Made by a program: the position numbers and the translations under genes | Source of the DNA: Thermoanaerobaculia bacterium | GTDB taxonomy: Bacteria > Acidobacteriota > Thermoanaerobaculia > Gp7-AA8 | Direction: 5' to 3' | DNA length: 64,000 nt | NCBI GenBank assembly: GCA_017883235.1 | Contig: JADGNY010000002.1 | Coordinates: forward strand, 62,001-126,000 | Shown: positions 16,963 to 24,384 of the stretch, in pieces | Numbering within the stretch: position 1 is the first letter of the stretch | How the letters are laid out: the number at the start of each line of letters is the position of its first letter | Notes under the pieces: model-generated | What the model saw: the letters and a program-made list of their open reading frames with translations, nothing else | Told to the model about the DNA's origin: nothing | Databases searched by the model: none

Positions 16963-18051
16963 CTAGGTTATCAAGACTCGTTCGCTATCGGGAATGCGTC
17001 GTTCCGCGCCATGGGACAGCGCGCCGCGTTTGGCGATGACTTCCGCGGCGAATCGCTCCATCTCCTCCGCCTGCGGGCTGAACTGGAGGAGCGTGAGATC
17101 GATGCCGATCCGTTCCAGCTCATCGAGCCGCGCCGAGATCCGCTCCGGCGTGCCGACCAGTCCCGTTCGCAATCCTCGGTTGGAGACCGAGTAGTCCTCC
17201 AGCGACACGTGTTGATCGAGCTTCGTGCCGGAGAGCCACTGCTCGTAGTTGGAAAAGCCGCGCGCGGTCGCTTTCACGTCGGTGATGCGGGCCAGCTCGC
17301 GCCGGGCGGCCTCCTCGGAATTGCGGCAGACGACGAAGCCGGCCACGCCGAACTGCAGCGGCGGTTTCCCCGGGGCGAGACGTTCGCGGCGCGCGGCCAT
17401 GTCGGCAATCTTCGGCGCCAGCCGTTCGGGCGGATCGCCATGCATGACGTAGGCGTCGGCACGCTCCGCGATGAGGTTTTTGGCCGTTTCCGACTCGCCT
17501 CCGGCGTAAATCACCGGTTTGCGTACCGGCTTCGGCTCGAGGATGGCGTTGCGGATCGTGTAGTGAGTCCCTTCGTAACTGAAGCGCGGTTGCGACCAGA
17601 GCCCATCGACGACGGCCAGCCATTCCGCGGTCCGCTCGTAGCGCGTGTCGTGCTCATCGAACGCGAGACCGTATTGCAGTGCTTCGTCGCGCCACCAGGC
17701 GGAGACGACGTTGAGCGAGATACGGCCTTTGCTGATCTGATCGATGCTGGCCGCATGCTTGGCGAGAAGGGCCGGATGATGAAACGTCGGACGGACGGCT
17801 ACCATCAACTCCAGGCGATCGGTGACGGCGGCCAGCGCGGCGGCGGTAGTCCAGGCGTCGAGACTCGGCTCATCGACGCCTTTGATGTCGTTCAGATTGA
17901 GCTCGGCAAGGAGGCTGATGTCGTAGCCGATCTGTTCGCTGCGCACGGCCAGGTCGCGCACGTAGCGCCAGCTCGCCTCCATCCGCTCATCGTCGACGTT
18001 GCGAAGCCATCCTCCGAACATCGGAAGCCAGTAACCGAATCGAATGCTCAT
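16963..18051 (-). CDS. LLM-class flavin-dependent monooxygenase
   Basis: This 362-residue protein has the luciferase-like TIM-barrel pattern. It opens with FGYWLPMFGGWLRN, followed by SEQIGYDISLLAEL, ISLNVVSAWWRDEALQYG with the flavin-site residues, KPVIYAGGESETAKNL and GTPERISARLDEL. It is closest in style to SsuD/SfnG-type FMNH2-dependent enzymes that cleave sulfonates or sulfones, so an organosulfur substrate is a fair guess but not shown. It overlaps the upstream ATP-grasp gene by four bases and is followed by the aminotransferase after five bases, so the three are translated from one message. Confidence 0.85.
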   Translation of the reverse strand: MSIRFGYWLPMFGGWLRNVDDERMEASWRYVRDLAVRSEQIGYDISLLAELNLNDIKGVDEPSLDAWTTAAALAAVTDRLELMVAVRPTFHHPALLAKHAASIDQISKGRISLNVVSAWWRDEALQYGLAFDEHDTRYERTAEWLAVVDGLWSQPRFSYEGTHYTIRNAILEPKPVRKPVIYAGGESETAKNLIAERADAYVMHGDPPERLAPKIADMAARRERLAPGKPPLQFGVAGFVVCRNSEEAARRELARITDVKATARGFSNYEQWLSGTKLDQHVSLEDYSVSNRGLRTGLVGTPERISARLDELERIGIDLTLLQFSPQAEEMERFAAEVIAKRGALSHGAERRIPDSERVLIT

Positions 18052-19025
18052 GACGCACTCTCCGCGCGGGCAACGAGGGCGTCGACGAGTCGCGCTGTCG
18101 GATCAAACCCGACGACCGAGACGGGGTCGGCCACGAAGTTCGAGAGGGCGTTGATGTCGTAGAAGTAGATCTTGCCGTCACGCTCGCTTTCGAGATACTC
18201 AATGCCTCCGACGTCGAGGTGCGCGGCGGCGGCGATCCGTTCGACGGCGTCGATGATCTCCGCGGGCGGCTCGTACGGCTCGACGCTGAGGCCGCGCTTC
18301 ACCGCATCAGCAGGGCAGGCGGAGGAGGTCAGCTCACGGCCGTCGGTCGTTTTACAGACATCGGCCGGGCAGAGATCGAAGCCTTCCTCATCGCCGAGGT
18401 GGACGCGGATGCCGTAGAGGTAGCGGTGCTCCAGCGTTTCCACGCGCACGATGCTGCGATTGCGCGGCGGGTGGTACTCCTGAAGGAGGAGCGTGCCGTC
18501 GATGCTGTCGGCGAGCGAGGGATCTTCGGATGTCTCGACGAGCGAGAGAAACGTATCGAAGCGGCGGATCCCCGCGCCGCTGCCGCCGATGTTCGGCTTG
18601 ACGATGAGAGGGAAGAGCAGCCCCTCCGCCGCTTCCGGCAACAGCGAGGGATGGTTGACGATGCGCGTGCGCGGGCTGGGAAATCCGAGTTGCGACAGCA
18701 GCGAAAGCTGCAACGCCTTGCTGGTCTCGAAGCGGTAGGAAGCGGCGCCGTTGAACACGGCCACGTTCTCGCGCTCGAGGTGGGCGAGGTAGTCGTGCGT
18801 GTAGAAGATGGCCGAACGGCGGCCGCGCTTCCAGGCCGAGGGCGACATGCGGTTGAAGAGCAGCGCGGGACGCGAGCCGTTGCGCGGCCCTTCGCCGGGG
18901 GTGAAGCGATGCTGGCCGGCATCGATGCGGACGTAGGGAGTCTCACGCCGCTCCAGCTCGTGAAACAGGGGACGGAACCACTGCGGGTGCTCGTAGTAAA
19001 TCGCGATCGGTCTCTGCTGCGCCAT
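18048..19025 (-). CDS. ATP-grasp ligase family protein
   Basis: This 325-residue protein has the ATP-grasp layout. An N-terminal pre-ATP domain (IAIYYEHPQWFRPLFHELER) is followed by FPLIVKPNIGGSGAGIRRF with the nucleotide-binding Lys and Gly loop. The C-terminal part VGGIEYLESERDGKIYFYD then INALSNF carries the metal-binding acidic residue and Asn. The family is RimK-like and forms amide bonds between a carboxylate and an amine or amino acid. The start has AAAGGA seven bases upstream. It is the first gene of the operon and lies behind an attenuator-like leader (19079-19258). The product made with the monooxygenase and aminotransferase is unknown. Confidence 0.82.
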   Translation of the reverse strand: MAQQRPIAIYYEHPQWFRPLFHELERRETPYVRIDAGQHRFTPGEGPRNGSRPALLFNRMSPSAWKRGRRSAIFYTHDYLAHLERENVAVFNGAASYRFETSKALQLSLLSQLGFPSPRTRIVNHPSLLPEAAEGLLFPLIVKPNIGGSGAGIRRFDTFLSLVETSEDPSLADSIDGTLLLQEYHPPRNRSIVRVETLEHRYLYGIRVHLGDEEGFDLCPADVCKTTDGRELTSSACPADAVKRGLSVEPYEPPAEIIDAVERIAAAAHLDVGGIEYLESERDGKIYFYDINALSNFVADPVSVVGFDPTARLVDALVARAESAS

Positions 19026-19078
19026 CGGTCATCCTTTCTGGTTGACCCGGACGGCGTGTGAGAGGTGGGCAGAAACAG

Positions 19079-19108
19079 AAAACCCGCGACGGCACGCCGT
19101 TGCGGGTT
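19079..19108 (-). terminator. attenuator-type terminator hairpin before the ATP-grasp operon
   Basis: The minus strand folds into AAACCCGC/GCGGGTTT (8 bp), one mismatch, then ACGG/CCGT with a 4-base loop, followed by TCTGTTTCT. It lies between the leader peptide stop and the first structural gene, 53 bases before the ATG, where an intrinsic terminator would control read-through. Confidence 0.65.
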
Positions 19109-19133
19109 TGAAGTTCGTTCGTGGAAGCCTGGA

Positions 19134-19190
19134 TCAGCTCTCGAAGAAATCGTGCCCGCGCATGGGACACATCGGACATGCGCAGGTCAT
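19134..19190 (-). CDS. Cys/Met-rich leader peptide (putative attenuation leader)
   Basis: A short frame reads MTCACPMCPMRGHDFFES and then TGA. The start at 19190 has GGTGG eight bases upstream; an in-frame ATG at 19202 would add four residues. Three Cys and three further Met occur within twelve codons, far above chance. Promoter, leader and terminator lie in the order expected for translational attenuation. The downstream enzymes look like organosulfur enzymes, so starvation for cysteine or methionine would be a fitting signal. An alternative is a small metal-binding or modified peptide acted on by the ATP-grasp enzyme. Confidence 0.5.
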   Translation of the reverse strand: MTCACPMCPMRGHDFFES

Positions 19191-19228
19191 CGTCGCCACC
19201 ATCGAGAGCACGGAAGACATTGGGTCAG

Positions 19229-19258
19229 GTTATACGCGAGGATGGAGGATGGCGTCAA
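19229..19258 (-). promoter_or_regulatory. sigma-70-like promoter of the ATP-grasp operon
   Basis: On the minus strand TTGACG (19253-19258) and TATAAC (19229-19234) are separated by 18 bases. The predicted start is near 19222, about 20 bases before the longest leader-peptide start. Confidence 0.7.
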
Positions 19259-19278
19259 GCAGCCGCGGCGCGAGTGAT

Positions 19279-19512
19279 TCAATCGAAGAGATCCCTGGGC
19301 AGACCAAAGTACCGGATGATGTCCCGCAGATAATGCCGGCCGATTTCGGTGCCGTCGTCGTGACAGGGGAACGGGTAGTGTCTCACGCCATCCTCCGTTG
19401 CGAGAACAACCATGCGATGGCTGCCTTTGCCTCGGTCCTCCCACACCTCGAAGCGTTTATCGACCGTTCGAAGCCGCTTCAACATATCGCGGCAGCGAAG
19501 CGGTTTAGGCAC
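19279..19512 (-). CDS. hicA: HicA-type mRNA interferase toxin
   Basis: This 77-residue protein has the HicA double-stranded-RNA-binding fold pattern: MLKRLRTVDKRFEVWEDRGKG, then the catalytic block GSHRMVV with the active His, then VRHYPFPCHDDGTEIGRHYL with a helix IRYFGLPRDLF. HicA cleaves mRNA in a ribosome-independent way until it is bound by HicB. It overlaps the preceding hicB-like gene by eight bases. The order antitoxin then toxin is reversed from the classical pair but common. Confidence 0.8.
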   Translation of the reverse strand: MPKPLRCRDMLKRLRTVDKRFEVWEDRGKGSHRMVVLATEDGVRHYPFPCHDDGTEIGRHYLRDIIRYFGLPRDLFD

Positions 19513-19867
19513 GCGCCGTCGTCCACGCGTCTCGATGTTTCAACGCGAGCAGGGGGATTGGAACGAGATCGGCGAATTCGTCCGTGGGCGCTTCCGAGCC
19601 CGAAACCTCCGCGACGAACTGATTCCTGCGAGCCTTCTCCCACATCCGCCAATACTTTTCTTCGGCGGGCTTCCAAATGCTCTCGACGTGACCCATCTGT
19701 GAGGCGAAGCTGACCTGGGCCACGATCATGGCGAGAGCGTCATCGACGGCTGATTCTCGTGTCGGTCCGTAGCCGCGGATATCCATTTCCAGCGCCAGCG
19801 CCGTCCACGTCGTTCCCTCGCGGAAGAGGATGACGCTGATTTCGAAAGCTTTCGTCTCTTCACTCAT
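19505..19867 (-). CDS. hicB: HicB-like antitoxin
   Basis: This protein of about 120 residues starts at MSEETKAFEISVILFREGTT; a TTG 24 bases upstream is also open. The first 60 residues show the partial RNase H-like HicB core (WTALALEMDIRGYGPTRES, then AVDDALAMIVAQVSFASQ). The C-terminal half is a longer tail without an obvious ribbon-helix-helix domain (FADLVPIPLLALKHRDAW). The eight-base overlap with hicA supports co-expression. No operator palindrome was found upstream. Confidence 0.72.
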   Translation of the reverse strand: MSEETKAFEISVILFREGTTWTALALEMDIRGYGPTRESAVDDALAMIVAQVSFASQMGHVESIWKPAEEKYWRMWEKARRNQFVAEVSGSEAPTDEFADLVPIPLLALKHRDAWTTARA

Positions 19868-19967
19868 GCTGGAACCATCATCGTAACTCAAGCTGTCACG
19901 GTTGGGAGTACCCTGAGAGGGCCTCTAACCAAAGTGCCCCATTTCTTGCATCAGTCACGAGAACATC

Positions 19968-20378
19968 ATGGACCATCGGCTCGCTACGCCCTTCTGGGTA
20001 CTACGCATCGGCCTGGGACTCGGTGCGTTCCTGGCGGGGCTGGACAAGTTCTTCGACATCCTCACCGAGTGGGCTATGTACCTGAGCCCGCAGGCAACGC
20101 GTGTTCTGCCGGTCAGCCCTACCGTCTTCATGCGGTGCGTCGGAGTGATCGAGATGATCGTTGGCCTGGCAATTCTGGCTGGCTTTTCACGGATCGGGGC
20201 CTACGTATTGATGCTTTGGCTGATCGCCATCTCGATCAACCTGATCGCCACGAAGCTGTATTACGATCTCGCCGTTCGAGACATCGAGATCGCCCTGGGC
20301 GCCTTCGCTCTCGCTCGTCTGTCGGAAGTGCGTATGCTGTCGTCTGAAAGAGGTTCATCGCGTGCGACTCACGCGTGA
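19968..20378 (+). CDS. DoxX-like membrane protein
   Basis: This 136-residue protein has four hydrophobic helices. The DoxX pattern is visible in WVLRIGLGLGAFLAGLDKFF, then SPTVFMRCVGVIEMIVGLAI, RIGAYVLMLWLIAIS and a last helix near IEIALGAFALARL. DoxX-family proteins are linked to quinone or thiosulfate oxidation and stress, but single genes like this are generally unassigned. The following small secreted protein starts 20 bases later with a clear AAGGAG site. Confidence 0.8.
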   Translation: MDHRLATPFWVLRIGLGLGAFLAGLDKFFDILTEWAMYLSPQATRVLPVSPTVFMRCVGVIEMIVGLAILAGFSRIGAYVLMLWLIAISINLIATKLYYDLAVRDIEIALGAFALARLSEVRMLSSERGSSRATHA

Positions 20379-20398
20379 GCATTGAAAAGGAGAAACAC

Positions 20399-20734
20399 AT
20401 GAAGAAAGTAGCCCTGGTCATTCTGGCCCTCACTCTTGCCCTGCCGCTCGCGGCAGAAACGTGGAAGAGCGTTTCCATCATGGACAGCAGTTGTTCCGCG
20501 AAGAAGGACGTTGTGGCCAATCCTGACTCGCATACGCGCTCCTGCGCGCTGAAATGCGCGAAATCGGGCTATGGCGCGATCGTCGACGGAAAGTTCGTCA
20601 AGTTCGACGCGAAGGGCAGTGACATGGCGAAGGAAGCGCTGAATAAATCCGACAAGAAGGATCACCTTCGCGCGACAGTCAGCGGCGAGTTGAAGGACGG
20701 CGTCATCCACGTCTCGTCACTGAGTCTCGATTAA
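20399..20734 (+). CDS. small secreted protein of unknown function
   Basis: This 111-residue protein has AAGGAG eight bases before the ATG and a clean signal peptide (MKKVALVILALTLALPLAAE). The mature part contains SIMDSSCSAK and HTRSCALKCAKSGYGAIVDG, with four Cys in all (one plus three), then FVKFDAKGSDMAKEALNKS and a beta-like end ATVSGELKDGVIHVSSL. This pattern recurs in small exported proteins of Acidobacteria and other groups with no known role. The Cys arrangement could bind metal or form disulfides. A perfect GC hairpin terminator follows 19 bases after the stop. Confidence 0.75.
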   Translation: MKKVALVILALTLALPLAAETWKSVSIMDSSCSAKKDVVANPDSHTRSCALKCAKSGYGAIVDGKFVKFDAKGSDMAKEALNKSDKKDHLRATVSGELKDGVIHVSSLSLD

Positions 20735-20753
20735 CGGCATTCTGGAAAGACCA

Positions 20754-20777
20754 AGCCCCGCGCTGACGCGCGGGGCT
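20754..20777 (+). terminator. GC-rich hairpin terminator
   Basis: A perfect 10-bp stem AGCCCCGCGC/GCGCGGGGCT with loop TGAC follows the secreted-protein gene. There is no long T run, only ACACATATTT. Confidence 0.6.
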
Positions 20778-20923
20778 ACACATATTTCGCCGCTCCGCGG
20801 ATCAAACGCCGTCTGTTTTGAGACGGTCTGCTTATCGCTACTCACATGCAGAGCGAAGCGAGAGCGGTCGGTTTAGGCCGCCACTCTCCAGATCGATTCC
20901 CCTAACCTATACTCCGGCCCGTC

Positions 20924-23473
20924 ATGAAACAGCCCCGTCCGGAGGTATTCAAGTTTGGCGGCGTCGCGGTCGGCGATGCCGAGGCGATTCGCATTGCGCT
21001 GGCGCACGTGCGGCGCGCGGCTCCGAATGTCGTGGTCGTCGTTTCGGCGATGAACGGCATCACCGACCTGCTGCTCGACGCGGGGCACGCGGCGTTACGG
21101 CGCGACCGTGGGCATTGCGAAGATGCGGCGGCGGAGCTCGAAGCGCGGCACATGTTGCTGGTCTCGGAGCTGATCGCATCGAAGCGTCGTGCCGAGGAGC
21201 TCACGGGCGTGATTCGCGATTCGGTGCACGAGATGCGCTCGATGATGGAGAGCATCGCCGTGCTCCGGGAGTTGACACCGCGCGCACTGGATGCACTCGT
21301 CGCGCGCGGAGAACGCGCCGTCGCACGGATCTTCTCGGCGGCAGCGAATGAAGCGGGGATCGATGCCGTCTACGTCGATGCGGTCGACGTCATCCAGACG
21401 GAGAATCGTCTCGGCACGCTCTGGCCGAACCTCGCCAGATGCGAACGCGAGGCGAAGAAACACATTCTGCCGCTGCTCGCCAAGGGGAACGTCGTGATCA
21501 TTCCCGGCTACATCGCCAGCGGTCCGGACGGCTCGCTCGTCACCCTCGGGCGCGGAGGCAGCGACTTCTCCGCCGCCATCGTGGCCCGCAGCGTACGCGC
21601 GCGCGCTTTGACGCTCTACAAAGAAGTCGACGGCCTCATGACCGCCGATCCGAAGAGCGTTCCCGCCGCGCGCGTCATCGCCAGCATGCATTACCGCGAG
21701 GCGGCGGAGCTGGCCTACTACGGTGCCAAGGTACTGCATCCGCGCACGATGATCCCGCTCGTCGACAGGAAGATCCCGCTCTTCGTGCGGAACACATTTC
21801 GCGAGACGAGCAGCGGCACGCGCATCGCCGGCGATGTGAAACCGGGCGCATATCCCGTCAAAGCACTCACGGCCATCCATCGCCAGGCGCTGATTTCCAT
21901 CGAAGGCAAAGGGATGATCGGTGTGCCGGGCGTGGCGGGCCGCGCATTCACCGCGCTCTCGATTGCGGGTCATTCGGTCTCGATGATCAGCCAGGCCTCC
22001 AGCGAATCGAGCATCTGCTTCGTCGTGCCGGAAACGGAGGCCGATCATGCCGTGGCCGCGCTCGAGCGTGTTTTCGAATCCGAACGGAAGCTTTTCCTGA
22101 TCGACCGCATCGACGCCGAGAAGCGTGTTGCGCTGCTCGCCGTGGTGGGTCTCGGCATGCGCGGCACCTCGGGTATCGCCGCCCGCACCTTCTCCGCCAT
22201 CGCCGCGGCCGGCGTCAACATCGTGGCCATCGCGCAGGGATCGTCGGAGCTGAACATCACCGTTGCCGTTGCCGAGAGCGATGCCACGCGCGCGCTCCTC
22301 GCGCTCCACTCCGAATACCAGTTGCACAAGATTCGCCCGCTCGCCGACACGACCGGGCGCGAGGCGAAGCTCACTCTCCTCGGTCTCGGCCAGATCGGAC
22401 GCGAGCTGGCACGGCAGCTCATCGCCCAGCAGCCGCACCTTCGCCGCGATCTCGGCATCGATCTCAAGGTCGTCGCCGTTGCCGATCGTTCCGGCATTCA
22501 GATCGACGACAAAGGCTTTGCCCCCGGAACCCTGCGGCGATTTGCCAAACAGAAGGCATCCGGCGCGCGCCTCTTCGAGCGCGGCTCGCCGCTGACATTG
22601 CGCGAGCTCGAAGCGATGATGCGCAGCGAGCTGTGGATGCTGCCGTCGTACCGGCCGGTGCTGGTCGATCTGACCTCCGAGGAGACCGCGCCGCTGCTGC
22701 AGGAGGCGCTCGAGCATGGTTTCCACGTCGTCTGCGCGAACAAAAAGCCGCTGGCCGGGCCGCAGATCGAATTCGATCGCCTGATGGCCACGGCGAGGGA
22801 GCGCCACCTATCGATCCGCTATGAAGCCACCGCCGGCGCCGGTCTGCCGGTGCTCGACACCATCGCCAAACTGCAAAGCGCCGGCGATTCGATCGAGGTG
22901 ATCCTCGGCTGTTTCTCCGGCACGCTCGGTTTCATCACCACAGCGCTGGAGGATGGCGTGGCATTCTCCGAGGCCGTCAGAAAAGCGTGGGAGCTCGGAT
23001 ACACGGAACCCGATCCGCGCGACGATCTCTCCGGCAAAGACGTGGCGCGCAAAGCGCTGATCCTGGCGCGAACGCTCGGTTACCGCGCGGAACCGGACGA
23101 GATCGAGCTCGAGCCGCTTTTCCATGGCGATGGTGTTCACGCGGACGCGCGCGCCTTCGTTCTCAGTCTCGGCTCGCTCGACGAGGCCTGGCGCGAACGC
23201 GTCGAACGCGCGCGGCGCGGGGGGAAGGTTCTGCGATATGTCGCCAGGATTCGCAGCCGCTCGATCTCGGTCGGCATCGAGGCCGTCCCGGCAAGCTCGC
23301 CGCTTGCGCATCTCCGCGGCACCGACAATCAGGTGGCCATCTATTCGAAGCGTTACAAGGCCAACCCGCTCGTCGTGACCGGTCCGGGCGCGGGGGCGAC
23401 GGTGACTGCGGCCGGAGTTCTGAACGACATCGTGGCCATCGCCATGGAGGAGCGGCGGAGGCATCCCCGGTGA
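20924..23473 (+). CDS. thrA: bifunctional aspartate kinase / homoserine dehydrogenase
   Basis: This 849-residue fusion carries both enzymes of the ThrA type. Residues 1-290 are the aspartokinase (start FKFGGVAVGDAEAIR, VVVVVSAMNGITDLLLD, LGRGGSDFSA). Residues 310-460 are the paired ACT regulatory domains (GMIGVPGVAGRAFTAL; VGLGMRGTSGIAARTFSAI). From about 480 comes the NAD-binding homoserine dehydrogenase (LTLLGLGQIGRELARQL, CANKKPLAGPQ, GTLGFITTALEDG, DPRDDLSGKDVARKALIL). Aspartate is phosphorylated, and later the semialdehyde is reduced to homoserine. A TATACT box lies ten bases before the ATG, with no Shine-Dalgarno sequence. The stop overlaps thrB by four bases. Confidence 0.95.
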   Translation: MKQPRPEVFKFGGVAVGDAEAIRIALAHVRRAAPNVVVVVSAMNGITDLLLDAGHAALRRDRGHCEDAAAELEARHMLLVSELIASKRRAEELTGVIRDSVHEMRSMMESIAVLRELTPRALDALVARGERAVARIFSAAANEAGIDAVYVDAVDVIQTENRLGTLWPNLARCEREAKKHILPLLAKGNVVIIPGYIASGPDGSLVTLGRGGSDFSAAIVARSVRARALTLYKEVDGLMTADPKSVPAARVIASMHYREAAELAYYGAKVLHPRTMIPLVDRKIPLFVRNTFRETSSGTRIAGDVKPGAYPVKALTAIHRQALISIEGKGMIGVPGVAGRAFTALSIAGHSVSMISQASSESSICFVVPETEADHAVAALERVFESERKLFLIDRIDAEKRVALLAVVGLGMRGTSGIAARTFSAIAAAGVNIVAIAQGSSELNITVAVAESDATRALLALHSEYQLHKIRPLADTTGREAKLTLLGLGQIGRELARQLIAQQPHLRRDLGIDLKVVAVADRSGIQIDDKGFAPGTLRRFAKQKASGARLFERGSPLTLRELEAMMRSELWMLPSYRPVLVDLTSEETAPLLQEALEHGFHVVCANKKPLAGPQIEFDRLMATARERHLSIRYEATAGAGLPVLDTIAKLQSAGDSIEVILGCFSGTLGFITTALEDGVAFSEAVRKAWELGYTEPDPRDDLSGKDVARKALILARTLGYRAEPDEIELEPLFHGDGVHADARAFVLSLGSLDEAWRERVERARRGGKVLRYVARIRSRSISVGIEAVPASSPLAHLRGTDNQVAIYSKRYKANPLVVTGPGAGATVTAAGVLNDIVAIAMEERRRHPR

Positions 23474-24384
23474 AAGGGAGCGCGTTCGCCCCCGGTTCGA
23501 TCGGCAACGTCGGACCCGGCTTCGACGTACTCGGCCTGGCGATCGAAGGGCTCGGCGATCGCGTGACCGTCGAGCTCACCGGCGGCGACGCGCGCATCGA
23601 CGCCATCACCGGGGTCGACGCCGCGCACGTACCGCTCGATCCCCAGCGCAACGCGGCGGCGATCGCGGCCATCGCCTGGCTCCGCGCGCATGGCGACGCG
23701 CGCAATCCGATCGTCACCATCGACAAGGGTCTCCCGCTCTCCGGTGGTCTTGGCGGCAGCGCGGCCAGCAGCGTCGCCGGAGCGTTCGCTGCGGCGCTGG
23801 CGATGGGATTGGAGGCCTCTCCCCGCGAGCTGGCCGCCGCCGCCCTGCAAGGGGAAATGATGGTCGCAGGCGAGCATCTCGACAACATCGCGCCATCGAT
23901 CCTCGGCGGACTGGCGCTCTCGCGCTCCGTGCGGCCGATCGACATCGTCGCGCTGACGGTGCTGGCGGACTGGCGCCTCGCACTCGTGACTCCTGACGTG
24001 CGCATTGAAACGAAAGCGGCGCGTGAGGTCTTGCCATCGACCTCCGGCCGCGCGGTGTGGGTGCAGCAGATGGCGAACACCGCCGGTGTCGTCCACGCCT
24101 TCGCCACCGGCGACGGCGAACTGCTGCGCCGCGCGCTCGACGATCGCTATGCAGAGCCGCGCCGCGCGGCGCTCATCCCGCACTTCAACGCGGTCAAGCG
24201 CGCGGCCACCGACGCCGGCGCCTTCGCCTGTACCATCAGCGGCTCCGGGCCGACGCTCGTGGCCATCTGTGACGATGACGATGCCGCGCGGCGCGTCGCC
24301 AGGGCGATGCAGACCGCGTTCGGCCAAGTCGGATCGATTGCGAACGTGTCGCCGATCGCGCGGCGGGGAGTGCGTGCCGTATGA
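23470..24384 (+). CDS. thrB: homoserine kinase
   Basis: This 304-residue GHMP kinase starts at GTG inside the thrA stop (GTGA overlap). The family motifs are clear: APGSIGNVGPGFDVLGLA at the start, the ATP loop LSGGLGGSAASSVAGAFAA near residues 90-110, and the C-terminal ACTISGSGPTLVAI. It phosphorylates homoserine for threonine synthase. It is the second gene of a tightly coupled thrABC operon and itself overlaps thrC by four bases (ATGA). Confidence 0.95.
   Translation: MKGSAFAPGSIGNVGPGFDVLGLAIEGLGDRVTVELTGGDARIDAITGVDAAHVPLDPQRNAAAIAAIAWLRAHGDARNPIVTIDKGLPLSGGLGGSAASSVAGAFAAALAMGLEASPRELAAAALQGEMMVAGEHLDNIAPSILGGLALSRSVRPIDIVALTVLADWRLALVTPDVRIETKAAREVLPSTSGRAVWVQQMANTAGVVHAFATGDGELLRRALDDRYAEPRRAALIPHFNAVKRAATDAGAFACTISGSGPTLVAICDDDDAARRVARAMQTAFGQVGSIANVSPIARRGVRAV

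Noticed and set aside
20780-20923. Threonine leader peptide attenuator before thrA
   Set aside because: No Thr/Ile-rich short frame or terminator-antiterminator pair was found; the -10-like box is right before the ATG.
21095-22807. 570-codon open frame on the minus strand
   Set aside because: It is antisense to thrA; composition is shadow-like.
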